A stretch of 64,000 bases of DNA from CAXRDE01 sp964229355 (GCA_964229355.1 CAXRDE010000016.1:124001-188000), one strand, 5' to 3'; positions 53,425 through 62,937 are shown, numbered from the stretch's first letter. Notes: generated from the letters alone by a model not told the origin. Numbers and translations are program-made.

Positions 53425-54555
53425 ATGCGTCAAGTCTTTCAGTCTGTTCTCGTTGCAGCGGTGATTGCTTTGGCTGCGTGTGGACGCGAGTCCGCAGTGC
53501 AACCCGGTCTCCCCATACAAAATCCCAATAACCCTGCGTTGGGAAACCCTGGATACTATGATCCCGGTCAGGGCAACACCTATACACCGGCTCCTGATAC
53601 CCACGGCTACCAGCCCGACCAACTTTCTGGCAATACCTATGCGGTCCTTAAAAATGTGTTTTTGCGTATGGACCCTGAACTGGGGGTTTTGGTCCGGCAT
53701 TTAGAAGGCCAACTGGTGCCCAAGCGCAACGGAGACCCCGTTATTTTTGACGATGTACGCTCTTTTGTTACCCAGGTGGCACGGGCTGAAATTATTATTG
53801 ATGATCAAAACATTACCACGTTGAAAAATAAGTATACCTTCAACTTTGAAGATGCCCCCATTAAAGATGTCAAGGTTGAGTTCTTACCCGGACGCCTGAA
53901 AATGAGCGGTAAACTTAAACAAGTGGTGTGGGTGCCCTTTAGCATGGAGGGGCAAATTGGTCCAACGCCCGACGGGAAACTCAAAGTGGTACCCGATGAT
54001 ATTCGTACCGCGGGTATTCCGGTAAAGTCTCTGTTGAGCTTCTTGGGTTTAACCACGTCGAAGCTGGTTTCCGTAAGCGCTGAGCGAGGGTTGAGTTTTA
54101 TGGGTAATGACGTGGTTCTCGATCCGGAATTGTTATTTCCTCCGCCCAAAATGAAAGGGCGTGTGGTGGCTGCAGAGGTTTCTCAGGGGCAGATGCGCAT
54201 TGTTTTTGACAGCGGTATGCGTATTCCACAACGTCAGATGCCCGATCCTGGTGCAGCCAATTTTATGCATGTGTATGGCGGGCAATTGTTGGTTATGAAT
54301 GAGCTACACCGCGGCAGTGAAATGCAAATGGTAGATATGAAGCCCAGTAACTCCTTTGACTTTTATATGGGGCAATACCGTGAGCACCTCAAGGCAGGTT
54401 ATGTCAAAGTGGCCAACGACAAAGGCTCATTGATCACTTTAATGCCCGACTACCCCGATCTAGGGAATACAAAGGTCTGGGATGGCTATCCCGGTGGAGC
54501 TCCTACCTTAAGACCTTATCAGGCCAGTACAGCGATAACTTCTCCGCTGTATTAA
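53425..54555 (+). CDS. Lipoprotein of unknown function
   Basis: The ATG at 53425 follows AGGTGGG by five bases; a GTG three codons earlier overlaps this site. The 376-residue product has a lipoprotein signal ending VIALAACGRES, a Pro/Asn/Gly-rich linker, and a beta-rich domain (about 70-340) without a family I recognise. The segments VKVEFLPGRLKMSGKLKQVV and FSMEGQIGPTPDGKLKVVPD suggest a lipid- or ligand-binding BPI/LEA-like beta fold, but weakly. Its stop abuts the dprA start. Confidence 0.7.
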   Translation: MRQVFQSVLVAAVIALAACGRESAVQPGLPIQNPNNPALGNPGYYDPGQGNTYTPAPDTHGYQPDQLSGNTYAVLKNVFLRMDPELGVLVRHLEGQLVPKRNGDPVIFDDVRSFVTQVARAEIIIDDQNITTLKNKYTFNFEDAPIKDVKVEFLPGRLKMSGKLKQVVWVPFSMEGQIGPTPDGKLKVVPDDIRTAGIPVKSLLSFLGLTTSKLVSVSAERGLSFMGNDVVLDPELLFPPPKMKGRVVAAEVSQGQMRIVFDSGMRIPQRQMPDPGAANFMHVYGGQLLVMNELHRGSEMQMVDMKPSNSFDFYMGQYREHLKAGYVKVANDKGSLITLMPDYPDLGNTKVWDGYPGGAPTLRPYQASTAITSPLY

Positions 54556-55695
54556 ATGGATAGCTTAGCGCCCTATCCTCAACGCTTTTCGCTTTCTTTG
54601 TCCGAAAAAAACGCCCGTTTGCTTTTGCATACGGCGGGCTTAACCGCGCGACAGTCCTGGCGACTCATTCAGTATTTTCAGCAGGCAGAAACCGTTTGTC
54701 AGGCCCCGGTGTCTGAATTGGCCCAAATCCTTTCTCAAACCCGTGCAGAGCAATTGATGGTTTTTCTGCGGCAAACCCCTGCGGAGAAACTTTGGCAAGA
54801 CCTCGCCCAGGCACAGATTCAAGTGTGCTTCTTTGAAGAGCCTCACTATCCTGAGGTTTTACGAACCCTATATGATCCACCCCTACTTCTGTATTGGAAG
54901 GGCTGTGATTTATGGGCCCACCTTTCTCGGGGAGTTGGCGTGATTGGTACCCGTCGACCCACGCCTTACGGTTTAAGGCAAACCGAGCGCCTGGTAAACT
55001 ATCTGGTTACGCAGCAACAGTGCGTGGTGTCGGGAATGGCCCTGGGTATTGATGCTGCAGCCCACCGCGCGTGTCTTGCGGCCGAGGGCAGTACGGTGGC
55101 GGTTCTGGGGTCAGGCTTATTAAAGCCCAGCCCACGTACTCACCTCAAATTGTTTCGGCAACTCTGTGAGCAGGGCATGGTGATCAGTGAGTTCCCGCCT
55201 GAAATGGCAGCACAAACCTGGACGTTCCCCATGCGCAATCGCATCGTCAGTGGTTTGAGTGCTGCGCTGGTGGTCGTTGAAGCGGCTCGCAAAAGTGGCA
55301 CGCTAATCACCGTAGACTGTGCGATTGAACAAGGACGAGAGGTGTTTGCCCTGCCCGGACCGGTGGACAGTCCTCAGAGCGAGGGAACTCACGCTTTGAT
55401 TCAACAGGGCGCCCATTTACTGGCTTGCCCTGAAAATATAGCAGAAGTCATGAACTGGGCGGTTCTTGAGGGGGGTAAACCTATAAATTCTCGGGTCAAT
55501 GGCTTGACAAACACCCAACAAGCCGTTTATGAAGTACTCAGTGAGAGTCCACAAAACGTAGAGAATATTGTCATAAAATCTGGATACCCACTGAGTGTGG
55601 TGCTGGGAATTTTAACGGAGCTTGAAATCAAGGGACTTGTCGCAGGGCTACCAGGTAAGTTATACCGAAGGAGCTTTCCATCCTTCCATCACTGA
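54556..55695 (+). CDS. dprA: DNA-processing protein DprA
   Basis: The 379-residue protein has an N-terminal helical domain and a central Rossmann-type DprA domain (about 125-300) with GVGVIGTRRPTPYGLRQTER, SGMALGIDAAAHRA, FPMRNRIVSGLSAALVVVEA and REVFALPGPVDSPQSEGTHA. A winged-helix-like C-terminus follows. DprA loads RecA on incoming single-stranded DNA in natural transformation. The ATG follows the lipoprotein TAA directly. topA follows 28 bp later, a very common dprA-topA pairing. Confidence 0.95.
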   Translation: MDSLAPYPQRFSLSLSEKNARLLLHTAGLTARQSWRLIQYFQQAETVCQAPVSELAQILSQTRAEQLMVFLRQTPAEKLWQDLAQAQIQVCFFEEPHYPEVLRTLYDPPLLLYWKGCDLWAHLSRGVGVIGTRRPTPYGLRQTERLVNYLVTQQQCVVSGMALGIDAAAHRACLAAEGSTVAVLGSGLLKPSPRTHLKLFRQLCEQGMVISEFPPEMAAQTWTFPMRNRIVSGLSAALVVVEAARKSGTLITVDCAIEQGREVFALPGPVDSPQSEGTHALIQQGAHLLACPENIAEVMNWAVLEGGKPINSRVNGLTNTQQAVYEVLSESPQNVENIVIKSGYPLSVVLGILTELEIKGLVAGLPGKLYRRSFPSFHH

Positions 55696-55723
55696 AATCA
55701 TCATAATACAAGGAACCGTCTAA

Positions 55724-58210
55724 ATGGCCGCAAAAACCACAGCAAAGTCCAGTTCTACCGCTGATAAACTTGTCATCGTAGAGTCTCCGGCAAAAGCAAA
55801 AACCATCGAGAACTATTTGGGGCAAGAATATAAAGTGGTGTCTTGCTACGGCCATATTCGGGATCTGCCTAAAAAAGATGCCATTGATATTGAAAATGGC
55901 TTTAAACCCACCTATATTGTCACCGATGACAAAAAAGATGTCATCAAAGAGCTCAAAAAGCTCGTGAAGGCCGCTTCTCTCATTTATCTCGCGAGCGATG
56001 ACGATAGAGAAGGCGAAGCCATTTCCTGGCATTTGAAAGAGTCTTTAAAACTGAAGGACGCCCAGGTGCGGCGCATTGTCTTCCGTGAAATTACCAAATC
56101 AGCGGTGTTAAAGGCCATTGAAAACCCTCGAACTATTGATGAAGATCTCGTGAATGCGCAACAGGCCCGTCGAATTTTAGACCGTTTGGTGGGCTTTGAA
56201 CTGTCACCTTTGCTTTGGAAAAAAATCAAAATAGGACTTTCTGCAGGCCGTGTTCAGTCCGTGGCGGTGCGCATGGTGGTAGAGCGTGAGCGCGAAATCG
56301 AGAGCTTTCTGGCGGAGGGAAGCTACCGCGTACAGGCTTTCTTTCCCCTTGAAAAAGACGTGGTCTTAAAAGCTGAAATTACCCAGCGTTTTGACAGTCT
56401 GGAGCAAACCCGTGAGTTGCTCAATGCCTGTATTAAAGCCACCTTTAAGATTGCCGATTTAAAAGTGAAAGAGGGGAAACGTAGCCCTTCTGCGCCCTTT
56501 ACCACTTCAACCCTGCAGCAAGAAGCCAGTCGTAAGCTGGGCTATTCGGTGTCGCGGACGATGATGCTTGCCCAACGCCTCTACGAGGCGGGTCATATTA
56601 CTTATATGCGGACGGATTCCACCAATTTATCGGAAGAAGCCTTGCGCAAAGCTCAGCAAGAGATTTCAAACAAGTTTGGTAAAAACTACCATTATCAGCG
56701 AACCTTTAAAACCAAGTCTGACAGCGCCCAGGAAGCCCACGAAGCGATTCGTCCCTCAGATTTTTCACGCCATCAGGCGGGTAAAGAAAGTGGTGAACAG
56801 GCTTTATATGAATTAATTTGGCGGCGGGCGATCGCCTCGCAGATGGCCGATGCCAAAATTGAAAAAACCACGGCGACGATTTCGATTTCGGGTCGCAATG
56901 AGGTGTTGACTGCTACCGGTGAAGTGGTGCGATTCGACGGCTTTTTGCGGGTATATCGAGATGCCAATACGGATGAAAAAGAACAGGCTAAAATATTGCC
57001 GCCTTTGAATCTGGGGCAGGTATTACACCTGGATGAAATGGTGTCGCGGGAGATGTTCTCAAAGCCGCCTGCCCGTTACACCGAAGCCAGTCTGGTTAAG
57101 CAGTTAGAAGAGAAGGGCATTGGACGTCCGTCCACCTATGCGCCCACCATTTCCACCATTCAAAAGCGGGGCTATGTGCTAAAAGAAAGCCGTGACGGCA
57201 AACCCCGTGAGTACCATCAATTGGTCCTCAAGCAAAATCAGGTTACTGAGAGTGTTCAAACGGAAACCTATGGTACCGAAAAAAATAAATTGTTCCCCAC
57301 CAGTCTGGCCAAAGTGGTTACCGACTTTCTCATTGAACACTTTGAGAATGTGGTGGACTACTCTTTTACCGCTTCGGTAGAAAAAGAGTTTGATGATATT
57401 TCTCAGGGGCGTAAGCAGTGGAATGAAATGATTTCTCATTTCTATTTTGATGACTTTCACCCCAAAGTAGAAAAGACCCAGGATATTGATCGCTCTGAGG
57501 TGGGTACCTCTCGGGAATTGGGCATTGATCCCAAATCCGGCAAGCCGGTGATTACTCGTCTGGGTCGTTACGGTCCGATTGTGCAAATCGGTCATGCGGA
57601 TGATGAAGAAAAACCCCGTTTTGCCTCTTTGGATAAAGATCAATTTATTGATACCATTACTCTTGAAGAAGCATTAGAGCTCTTTAAACTTCCCAAAACC
57701 ATCGGAGCTTATGAAGACAAAGATGTGGTCGTGGCCAAAGGGCCTTTTGGCCCGTATATTCGCCATGATGGTAAATTCACTTCCATTCCCAAGGAAGAAT
57801 CTCCCATGTCCCTCTCTCTAGAGCGTGCCATCGAACTGATTGAGGCCAAGCGTAAAGCCGATGCAGAACGCTTTATTAAAGGGTTTGATGAAGATCCTGA
57901 AGTGACGATTTTAAACGGACGCTGGGGACCTTATATTAAAGCGGGCAAAAAGAACGTCAAAATTCCCAAAGAGTTGAAGGAAAAAGCTGCTGAGCTCAGT
58001 TATGCAGAGGTGGCAAAGATGGTGGCAGAAGCCCCTGATAAAAAGACCAAAAAAGTAGCGAAACCTACCGCGACAAAAAAAACAGCGACCGCCAAAAGCA
58101 CCGCCAGTAAAAGCAGTAAAAGTAAAACCGTCAAAAAAGCAGCACCAAAAAAGACGACTGCCAAAAAGACCACAAAAAAAGCAGCCCCCAGGAAGAAAAA
58201 AACAGATTAA
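55724..58210 (+). CDS. topA: DNA topoisomerase I
   Basis: The 828-residue type IA topoisomerase starts with a Toprim domain (LVIVESPAKAKTIENYLG and LASDDDREGEAISWHL) and has the active-site Tyr in AGHITYMRTDSTNLS near residue 300. The C-terminus has two or three GRYGP/WGPYIK-type Topo C-terminal repeats in place of zinc ribbons. It ends in a long Lys/Ala/Thr/Ser tail (about 765-828) like a histone H1 tail that should bind DNA. Confidence 0.96.
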   Translation: MAAKTTAKSSSTADKLVIVESPAKAKTIENYLGQEYKVVSCYGHIRDLPKKDAIDIENGFKPTYIVTDDKKDVIKELKKLVKAASLIYLASDDDREGEAISWHLKESLKLKDAQVRRIVFREITKSAVLKAIENPRTIDEDLVNAQQARRILDRLVGFELSPLLWKKIKIGLSAGRVQSVAVRMVVEREREIESFLAEGSYRVQAFFPLEKDVVLKAEITQRFDSLEQTRELLNACIKATFKIADLKVKEGKRSPSAPFTTSTLQQEASRKLGYSVSRTMMLAQRLYEAGHITYMRTDSTNLSEEALRKAQQEISNKFGKNYHYQRTFKTKSDSAQEAHEAIRPSDFSRHQAGKESGEQALYELIWRRAIASQMADAKIEKTTATISISGRNEVLTATGEVVRFDGFLRVYRDANTDEKEQAKILPPLNLGQVLHLDEMVSREMFSKPPARYTEASLVKQLEEKGIGRPSTYAPTISTIQKRGYVLKESRDGKPREYHQLVLKQNQVTESVQTETYGTEKNKLFPTSLAKVVTDFLIEHFENVVDYSFTASVEKEFDDISQGRKQWNEMISHFYFDDFHPKVEKTQDIDRSEVGTSRELGIDPKSGKPVITRLGRYGPIVQIGHADDEEKPRFASLDKDQFIDTITLEEALELFKLPKTIGAYEDKDVVVAKGPFGPYIRHDGKFTSIPKEESPMSLSLERAIELIEAKRKADAERFIKGFDEDPEVTILNGRWGPYIKAGKKNVKIPKELKEKAAELSYAEVAKMVAEAPDKKTKKVAKPTATKKTATAKSTASKSSKSKTVKKAAPKKTTAKKTTKKAAPRKKKTD

Positions 58211-58356
58211 GGTTTGCGATTTTTGGGTAAATACATAGAGGATAAGTTCAGTTTCCTGGGGTTGTCCTCTATACTTAAATACATGACGACTGTAAGGCGT
58301 GGTGCTTTGTCCTTACGGAAGATTTAGTTAGAAACGTGTGAAGGTCTCAACCCACT

Positions 58357-59277
58357 ATGGATATTCAATCTCGTCCTGCATACCAACCGCAGCAGAAGCC
58401 GGTCACTTCAGCGACTCCCGAAGCGAAGCCTTCAGCAACTCCTGTTGAAAAACAACCCTTGCCGTCTACTCCTTCAGTGCTTTCGCGCGGTGACAGTGTC
58501 AGTCAAGATATGTTTCTGACCCAGGGTAAGGCCATCAGTCAATACGATTTTAATCCCACAGAAATTCAATTGCCAGAACTTACGGACGACCCCCATCGTT
58601 TCCATGGTCCCTTTGTGGAAACAGAGGGGCGTAAGCTGAACTTTTTTCACGGGGCTTTGTCCACGGAAAAGCCCGTTATTTCCATTGAAGTACGTGAACC
58701 CAGCATGGAAGATTACCAACGGGCTCAAGAAGAGTCTTCTCGCAGCTTTGGCCAGGACCATGAGCGTCCTGTACGGACCCCTAAAATTCGTTCTCCCTAC
58801 CTTAAAGAGTTGGGTAAGCAAACCGCTGAGAATTTGATTCGTAACCCCATTGAAGAAGCCTGGGAGAAAAAAGAGTTTACCGGGGAAGCCGGACGAGGCG
58901 CTGCGATTGCGGGTGTCCTTGCCGGGGCAGCGCTTTTTGCCAAAACCGATACCAAATTCAGTACCAGTTTAGCCAGTACGGAAGTGGCGGGCTACGATGT
59001 AAAGCTAAAAGCCGGTTTGAAAGCGGGACATGGCGATTTGGGGATGCGTTCGGTGGGGTTGACGTTTCGTCCTCAGCAGCAAGCAGACAACGTGCGCTCC
59101 GGTTATGATCTCAAGTATGACCTTGAAGATAAAGCGGTGAATTTTTCTTATTCCCGCACCGTTGACTACGGTGGCTCTGGTTTTAACCGCTCAATTGGGC
59201 ACTTCAATGCCTCCATCTATCACAACGAACAGAAGAACGATACCGGCGCGCGTCTGAGTTACCATATTAATTTTTAA
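58357..59277 (+). CDS. Hypothetical protein, disordered N-terminus and beta-rich C-terminus
   Basis: The 306-residue product begins with a Pro/Ser/Ala/Gln/Lys-rich segment (about 1-45) without a Sec signal. A middle helical part includes a hydrophobic AAIAGVLAGAALFA (about 188-203). The last 100 residues form alternating strands ending YHINF, like an outer-membrane barrel end. That combination is odd: a barrel-like end without a secretion signal. The function is unknown. The gene is followed by a strong terminator. Confidence 0.6.
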   Translation: MDIQSRPAYQPQQKPVTSATPEAKPSATPVEKQPLPSTPSVLSRGDSVSQDMFLTQGKAISQYDFNPTEIQLPELTDDPHRFHGPFVETEGRKLNFFHGALSTEKPVISIEVREPSMEDYQRAQEESSRSFGQDHERPVRTPKIRSPYLKELGKQTAENLIRNPIEEAWEKKEFTGEAGRGAAIAGVLAGAALFAKTDTKFSTSLASTEVAGYDVKLKAGLKAGHGDLGMRSVGLTFRPQQQADNVRSGYDLKYDLEDKAVNFSYSRTVDYGGSGFNRSIGHFNASIYHNEQKNDTGARLSYHINF

Positions 59278-59328
59278 GGCCGGTTTTCCTTGTCTGCTCA
59301 AGGTTATCCAAGAAAAGCTATCCAGGAG

Positions 59329-59358
59329 AAAACCCCCGATCCTCAGATCGGGGGTTTT
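59329..59358 (+). terminator. Intrinsic terminator between convergent genes
   Basis: A perfect 13-bp stem AAAACCCCCGATC/GATCGGGGGTTTT encloses the loop CTCA. It serves the rightward hypothetical gene and, by symmetry, the leftward groEL transcript. Confidence 0.93.
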
Positions 59359-59402
59359 GTTTTGGCTTAAGTCGCTTAAGTCAGGGGAAGTGTAAGCAAG
59401 GC

Positions 59403-61067
59403 TTACATCATGCCGCCCATGCCACCCATGCCACCCATGCCGCCCATGGGGTCAGCTCCGCCGCCGGCGGATTTGGGTTCAGGCTTCTCAACCACCAGTG
59501 CTTCAGTGGTCAGCAACATGGCTGCAATACTGGAAGCATTTTGAATGGCTGCACGTGCAACTTTAGCAGGGTCAACAATACCGGCTTGAATCATGTTTTC
59601 AAAGCTACGATCTAAAGCGTTGTAACCGATGCCTGTTTCAGAAGTGCGTACTTTTTGTACAATAACAGCGCCTTCTTCACCCGCATTCTCAGCGATTTGA
59701 CGCAGAGGGGCTTCTAAAGCTTTGGCAACGATGCTGAAACCGATTTTCTCATCATCGTTCAGTTCGTCAGCGCGGGTTTCGAGGGCTTCGGTAATCACGT
59801 TAGCCACTTGCAGTAGGGTGGTACCCCCTCCGGCAACGATACCTTCTTCAACCGCTGCTTTGGTCGCAGAAAGAGCATCTTCAATGCGCAGTTTGCGATC
59901 TTTGAGTTCGGTTTCAGTAGCGGCACCTACTTGAATCACCGCAACGCCACCAGACAGTTTAGCCAGGCGCTCTTGCAGTTTTTCGCGGTCAAACTCAGAA
60001 TCGGTTTCTTCGATTTGACGACGGATTTGACCCACGCGCTTTTCAACGGCGTCTTTGTTGTCGCCAGCAGCTACGATGGTGGTTTTGTCTTTAGAAACTT
60101 TGATTTGACGAACATAACCGAGCATATCGACGGTCAGGTTTTCCAGTTTCAGGCCGAGATCTTCGCTGATCACCTGACCACCGGTCAGAATCGCGATGTC
60201 TTCGAGCATGGCTTTACGACGGTCGCCAAAGCCAGGGGCTTTAACGGCTACGGAATTCAGCACGCCGCGGAGTTTGTTCACCACGAGCGTTGCCATGGCT
60301 TCGCCTTCGATGTCTTCAGCAATGATGACCAGAGGCTTACCTGAGCGAGCAACGCTTTCGAGTACAGGAACGAGGTCTTGTACGGCAGAAATTTTACGAT
60401 CGGTGAGCAACACGTGAGCGTCTTCGTAGACGGCTTCCATTTTTTCAGAGTCGGTGACCATGTAAGGAGAGATGTAGCCTTTGTCAAACTGCATACCTTC
60501 TACAACGTCTAACTCAGTAGAAAGACCTTTGGATTCTTCAACGGTAATTACACCATCTTTACCCACGGCTTCCATCGCTTCAGCGATGAGGTTACCGACG
60601 GTATTGTCGTTACCCGCAGAAATGGTTGCAACCTGAGAAATAGCGGTTTTGCCTTCAATGGGGGTAGATACGCGTTTGATTTCAGTAACAGCCAGTTCTA
60701 CTGCTTTTTCGATACCACGTTTAACCAGGATGGGGTTAGCACCTGCAGTGACATTCTTTAAGCCTTCGCGGATCATGGCTTGAGCCAAAACAGCAGAAGT
60801 GGTGGTTCCGTCGCCGGCAACATCGTTGGTTTTGCTACACACTTCGCGAACGAGCTGTGCACCGGTGTTTTCTAAATGGTTTTCTAATTCAATTTCTTTG
60901 GCGATGGTTACACCGTCATTAATAATCTGGGGGGCGCCGAACTTTTTCTCGAGTACGACGTTACGACCACGGGGGCCGAGGGTTACTTTAACAGTGTCAG
61001 CTACTGCGTTTACGCCACGCTCAAGCGCTTGACGGGCCTCTTCGCGATATACGATTTGTTTAGCCAT
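59403..61067 (-). CDS. groL: Chaperonin GroEL (60 kDa)
   Basis: The 554-residue GroEL has the ATP-binding segments TLGPRGRNVVLEK and GDGTTTSAVLAQAM with the catalytic Asp, the apical domain (about 190-370), and the usual Gly-Gly-Met tail (GGMGGMGGMGGMM). Length and sequence are normal. It forms the folding chamber with GroES, which it follows by 19 bp in one operon. Confidence 0.98.
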   Translation of the reverse strand: MAKQIVYREEARQALERGVNAVADTVKVTLGPRGRNVVLEKKFGAPQIINDGVTIAKEIELENHLENTGAQLVREVCSKTNDVAGDGTTTSAVLAQAMIREGLKNVTAGANPILVKRGIEKAVELAVTEIKRVSTPIEGKTAISQVATISAGNDNTVGNLIAEAMEAVGKDGVITVEESKGLSTELDVVEGMQFDKGYISPYMVTDSEKMEAVYEDAHVLLTDRKISAVQDLVPVLESVARSGKPLVIIAEDIEGEAMATLVVNKLRGVLNSVAVKAPGFGDRRKAMLEDIAILTGGQVISEDLGLKLENLTVDMLGYVRQIKVSKDKTTIVAAGDNKDAVEKRVGQIRRQIEETDSEFDREKLQERLAKLSGGVAVIQVGAATETELKDRKLRIEDALSATKAAVEEGIVAGGGTTLLQVANVITEALETRADELNDDEKIGFSIVAKALEAPLRQIAENAGEEGAVIVQKVRTSETGIGYNALDRSFENMIQAGIVDPAKVARAAIQNASSIAAMLLTTEALVVEKPEPKSAGGGADPMGGMGGMGGMGGMM

Positions 61068-61086
61068 AAAAATGAACTCCTCTTAT

Positions 61087-61389
61087 TTATTTCTCGACGA
61101 TTGCTAAAATGTCTTTTTCAGAAATGACCAGCACTTCTTCACCCTGAAGCTTAACTTCAGTACCTGCGTATTTTGCAAACACAACGCGGTCACCTTCGCG
61201 AACGCTCATTTTGCCGTATTCGCCGTTGTCCAGTAATTTACCAGGACCGACTGCCAAAACTTCGCCTTCTTGGGGCTTTTCTTTGTTCGCAGTTTGGGGA
61301 AGCAGAATGCCGCCGCTGGTTTTTTCTTCTTGCTCAGCTACACGAACCACCACGCGATCAGCGAGGGGCTTTAAAAGTGTTTGTGCCAT
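61087..61389 (-). CDS. groS: Co-chaperonin GroES (10 kDa)
   Basis: The start is the ATG giving MAQTLLKPLADRVVVRV; an upstream TTG coincides with the GGAGG ribosome site and is rejected. The 100-residue product has a mobile loop (KTSGGILLPQTA) and the roof and core beta-barrel (DRVVFAKYAGTEVKLQGEEV) of GroES. It caps GroEL. Its promoter and CIRCE operator lie just upstream. Confidence 0.97.
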   Translation of the reverse strand: MAQTLLKPLADRVVVRVAEQEEKTSGGILLPQTANKEKPQEGEVLAVGPGKLLDNGEYGKMSVREGDRVVFAKYAGTEVKLQGEEVLVISEKDILAIVEK

Positions 61390-61432
61390 AGGTATGGAAA
61401 CCTCCAAAGTCGTTTTACATCTGATTATCTTT

Positions 61433-61459
61433 TTAGCAGTCTCTCAATGAGAGTGCTAA
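61433..61459 (-). promoter_or_regulatory. CIRCE operator of groESL
   Basis: The arms TTAGCAGTC (61433-61441) and GAGTGCTAA (61451-61459) with a 9-bp spacer match the CIRCE consensus TTAGCACTC-N9-GAGTGCTAA at all but one base. It lies 44 bp before groES and just downstream of the promoter, the normal position for HrcA repression. The hrcA gene is not in the window. Confidence 0.93.
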
Positions 61460-61469
61460 ATCTGTATTC

Positions 61470-61499
61470 GTTATATGTCAAGAGCCAATCGACTGTCAA
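61470..61499 (-). promoter_or_regulatory. Sigma-70-type promoter of groESL
   Basis: On the minus strand TTGACA (61499-61494), an 18-bp spacer and TATAAC (61475-61470) give a near-consensus promoter. Transcription would begin close to 61463, leaving the CIRCE element at the very start of the mRNA. Confidence 0.75.
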
Positions 61500-61573
61500 C
61501 AATAATTACCAAAAAAACAGATATTTTTTGTGAACTTTTAAAAGTTATCTTCAAAAGTGATCACCTTCTCATT

Positions 61574-61600
61574 TTATCACTCTTCTCAAAAGAATGCTAA
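61574..61600. promoter_or_regulatory. Second, degenerate CIRCE-like element
   Basis: The arms TTATCACTC (61574-61582) and GAATGCTAA (61592-61600), with a 9-bp spacer, each differ from the CIRCE arm by one base. It lies 141 bp, centre to centre, from the first CIRCE, between the groESL promoter and the glutathione peroxidase gene. It may be a second HrcA site. Confidence 0.6.
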
Positions 61601-61722
61601 TACTTTAAATAATTCAATAATATTAAAATATTAAATAAAAAAAAGATTCGACACCAACCTCAACCCGTCGCTATACTGCAAACAGATAAAATAGGTTTGG
61701 AATGATGAATGAGGTAAATACA

Positions 61723-62301
61723 ATGCAAGGTTTAGGTTTTATGACGTTTGCAGTAGGCGTTGCTTTAATGCTTCAGGGGGTGTATGCACAAGCCCGTCCG
61801 TCAGCTTCTGTGAAGCAAAAGGCCTCTGCTTCTTGTGTCGGACCTTTCAAACATACGGTCAAAAATATTGATGGCAAAGATGTGTCACTCTGTGGCTATT
61901 CGGGCAAAGTGGTGCTGGCAGTGAACACAGCCAGTTTTTGTGGTTATACCCCGCAGTACGAACAATTAGAGTCTCTCTATAAAAAATACCGCTCTCGGGG
62001 ATTCGTGGTATTGGGCTTTCCAGCCAATGCCTTTGGTAAGCAAGAACCTGGCTCTAACGCGGAAATTAAAAACTTCTGTCAGGAAAAATACAGTGTCAGT
62101 TTTCCTTTGTTTGCCAAAAGTCATGTGAATGGCGCCCAGGCCAATCCTTTTTACCGGGATTTGATTCAGGCCACAGGAAAAGAGCCCCTTTGGAATTTTC
62201 ACAAATACCTGATTGACCGTCAGGGACGGGTCGTGAGTTACGGAAGCTCCACAAAGCCTTTGAGCAAAGACTTTACGGCGCAGATCGAAAAGCTACTCTA
62301 G
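61723..62301 (+). CDS. Periplasmic glutathione peroxidase family protein
   Basis: The ATG at 61723 has GAGG eight bases before it and is followed by a signal peptide (LGFMTFAVGVALMLQG). The mature part is a GPx fold with the peroxidatic Cys in NTASFCGYTPQ, the Gln in GFPANAFGKQEPG, and PLWNFHKYL with the Trp-Asn pair, so the catalytic tetrad is complete. In bacteria such enzymes usually use thioredoxin. It protects against hydroperoxides in the periplasm. Confidence 0.9.
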   Translation: MQGLGFMTFAVGVALMLQGVYAQARPSASVKQKASASCVGPFKHTVKNIDGKDVSLCGYSGKVVLAVNTASFCGYTPQYEQLESLYKKYRSRGFVVLGFPANAFGKQEPGSNAEIKNFCQEKYSVSFPLFAKSHVNGAQANPFYRDLIQATGKEPLWNFHKYLIDRQGRVVSYGSSTKPLSKDFTAQIEKLL

Positions 62302-62937
62302 AATGGCTTTCGCTTCAGGCCAGGTAATGGCCGAAAAGGCATAAAAGCCTTTGAGTAAGCGTGCGGGGATTTCAAGCTGTATGCCCTCAAGATATAGATC
62401 CCTTTGACTAATATCTGTACTTTTGAGGGTCAAGCTGTACTTTCGCCCCTGCTGCAGGCTCTGCACCAGGCTCTCTTGATTTAGGGTAATTAAAAACTCT
62501 TGCTGGGTGATTTTTTCGGTGCTGTTTTTTTTACCGTCGCTAAAGATATTTGCCTTTGAGTAGGCAATTTCCAGACTTTGATTGTTATAATCTGTCACCT
62601 GTTTGAGCTCGGCCAGCTGACGGTTGGTAAAATGACACTTTAAAAAGTAATCTACCGGTGTTAGCAGACTGCCCGAATCAGAACCGCGAAGGGTAAACCG
62701 CATCGCGCGCAAACCACAGTTCAGATCATAGCCCTTATGAAAACGGTAAATTGGGGTTTCGATACTGTCTACAATGGGGGTATAGCCATCATCAAAACGA
62801 TCTTGCTTCAGGGTCTGAAAAAGTTCGCTTTCGTTTTCTGGAATTTGAGAGACCTGGCTGCAGGCTGTTAAGAAAAGCGCGAGCAAAAGCGTTTTGAGCG
62901 GTTTTCTTTGGGTTTGGGAATTATAAAGCTGAATCAA
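62293..62937 (-). CDS. Lipoprotein of unknown function
   Basis: The 214-residue product has a lipoprotein signal (LLLALFLTACSQ). The mature part is beta-rich with three further Cys, two of them in LNCGLRAMRF and LKCHFTNRQL, which may form a disulfide. No family is recognised. It overlaps the redoxin-fold lipoprotein by 17 bp and the convergent peroxidase gene by 9 bp. Confidence 0.7.
   Translation of the reverse strand: MIQLYNSQTQRKPLKTLLLALFLTACSQVSQIPENESELFQTLKQDRFDDGYTPIVDSIETPIYRFHKGYDLNCGLRAMRFTLRGSDSGSLLTPVDYFLKCHFTNRQLAELKQVTDYNNQSLEIAYSKANIFSDGKKNSTEKITQQEFLITLNQESLVQSLQQGRKYSLTLKSTDISQRDLYLEGIQLEIPARLLKGFYAFSAITWPEAKAILE

Noticed and set aside
61647..61677. Sigma-70 promoter for the glutathione peroxidase gene
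   Set aside because: TATACT at 61672-61677 is a good -10, but the only -35-like match (TTCGAC) has a 19-bp gap, so I did not list it as a feature.
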